Assembly (NCBI RefSeq): GCF_001243895.1
Contig: NZ_LN851186.1
Coordinates: 215,316 to 272,000, forward strand
From: Bacillus testis
Lineage (GTDB): Bacteria > Bacillota > Bacilli > Bacillales > DSM-1321
DNA length: 56,685 nucleotides
Direction of reading: 5' to 3'
The position numbers and the translations under genes are program-made. The first letter of the stretch is position 1; the number at the start of each line of letters is the position of its first letter. The notes beneath the pieces were generated by a model, which did not search any database, was not told the origin of the DNA, and worked only from the letters and a program-made list of their open reading frames with translations. This document shows, piece by piece, positions 56,505-56,685 of this stretch.

Positions 56505-56685
56505 CTTATTGGAGAGTTTGATCCTGGCTCAGGACGAACGCTGGCGGCGTGCCTAATACATGCAAGTCGAGCGGACAGAAGGGAGCTTGCTCCCGGAAGT
56601 CAGCGGCGGACGGGTGAGTAACACGTGGGCAACCTGCCTATAAGACTGGGATAACTCCGGGAAACCGGGGCTAATACCGGATAGG
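56505..56685 (+). rRNA. rrs: 16S ribosomal RNA, 5' part
   Basis: ggagagtttgatcctggctc (56511-56530) is the universal 16S 5' segment, followed by caggacgaacgctggcggcg and tgcctaatacatgcaagtcg. The variable helix with gaagggagcttgctccc is Bacillaceae-like. The gene runs past the window end; only about 180 nt are present. The 5' end is placed by comparison with B. subtilis and may shift by a few bases. Confidence 0.95.

Overview
The window is an origin-proximal housekeeping block of a Bacillus-like endospore-forming Firmicute (family Bacillaceae, moderate to low GC). It runs from the 5S gene of one rRNA operon (171-286) to the first ~180 nt of the 16S gene of the next (from about 56505). Gene order closely follows the B. 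subtilis csfB to lysS segment, and sporulation genes under several sigma factors (csfB, yabG, sspF, spoVG, fin, spoVT, yabP/Q, spoIIE) are interleaved with replication, translation and folate genes. Species cannot be fixed from what is visible.

Layout. 1-2.2 kb: 5S, csfB on the minus strand, an Orn/Lys/Arg decarboxylase-family gene. 2.2-8.1 kb: tmk-darA-yaaR-holB-ricT-yabA, then trmN6-yazA-rsmI. 8.1-16.2 kb: abrB (minus) with a Spo0A operator, metS, tatD, rpfB, rnmV-rsmA, yabG. 16.2-24.4 kb: veg, sspF, ispE, purR, spoVG, glmU-prs, ctc, pth, fin. 24.6-34.4 kb: mfd, spoVT, yabM-yabN-rqcP, yabP-yabQ-divIC, yabR. 34.45-35.38 kb: a minus-strand island with ohr, tRNA-Glu and tRNA-Met. 35.6-44.3 kb: spoIIE, yabS-yabT, tilS-hprT-ftsH. 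44.4-48.3 kb: coaX-hslO-yacD and cysK. 48.5-54.4 kb: the pabB-pabA-pabC-folP-folB-folK-yazB-dusB folate cluster. 54.6-56.1 kb: lysS, then rRNA promoters and the 16S start.

Differences from the order I remember for B. subtilis: xpaC and yaaN are absent and csfB is on the minus strand; no ridA (yabJ) between purR and spoVG; an ohr gene and reversed tRNA genes lie between yabR and spoIIE. Several genes use TTG starts (ricT, sspF, purR, yabM, yacD, pabA).

The least explained structure is a family of four dispersed intergenic repeats of about 100-140 nt (A 17170-17307, B 34491-34588, C 39922-40025, D 48310-48430 reversed). They share end sequences and internal complementary arms whose order suggests a pseudoknotted or switching RNA. 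In three copies the arms pair, and one position appears to change compensatorily. Also notable are a near-perfect parS-like palindrome that forms the metS terminator stem, and a second pair of tandem Spo0A boxes in the abrB-metS intergenic region.
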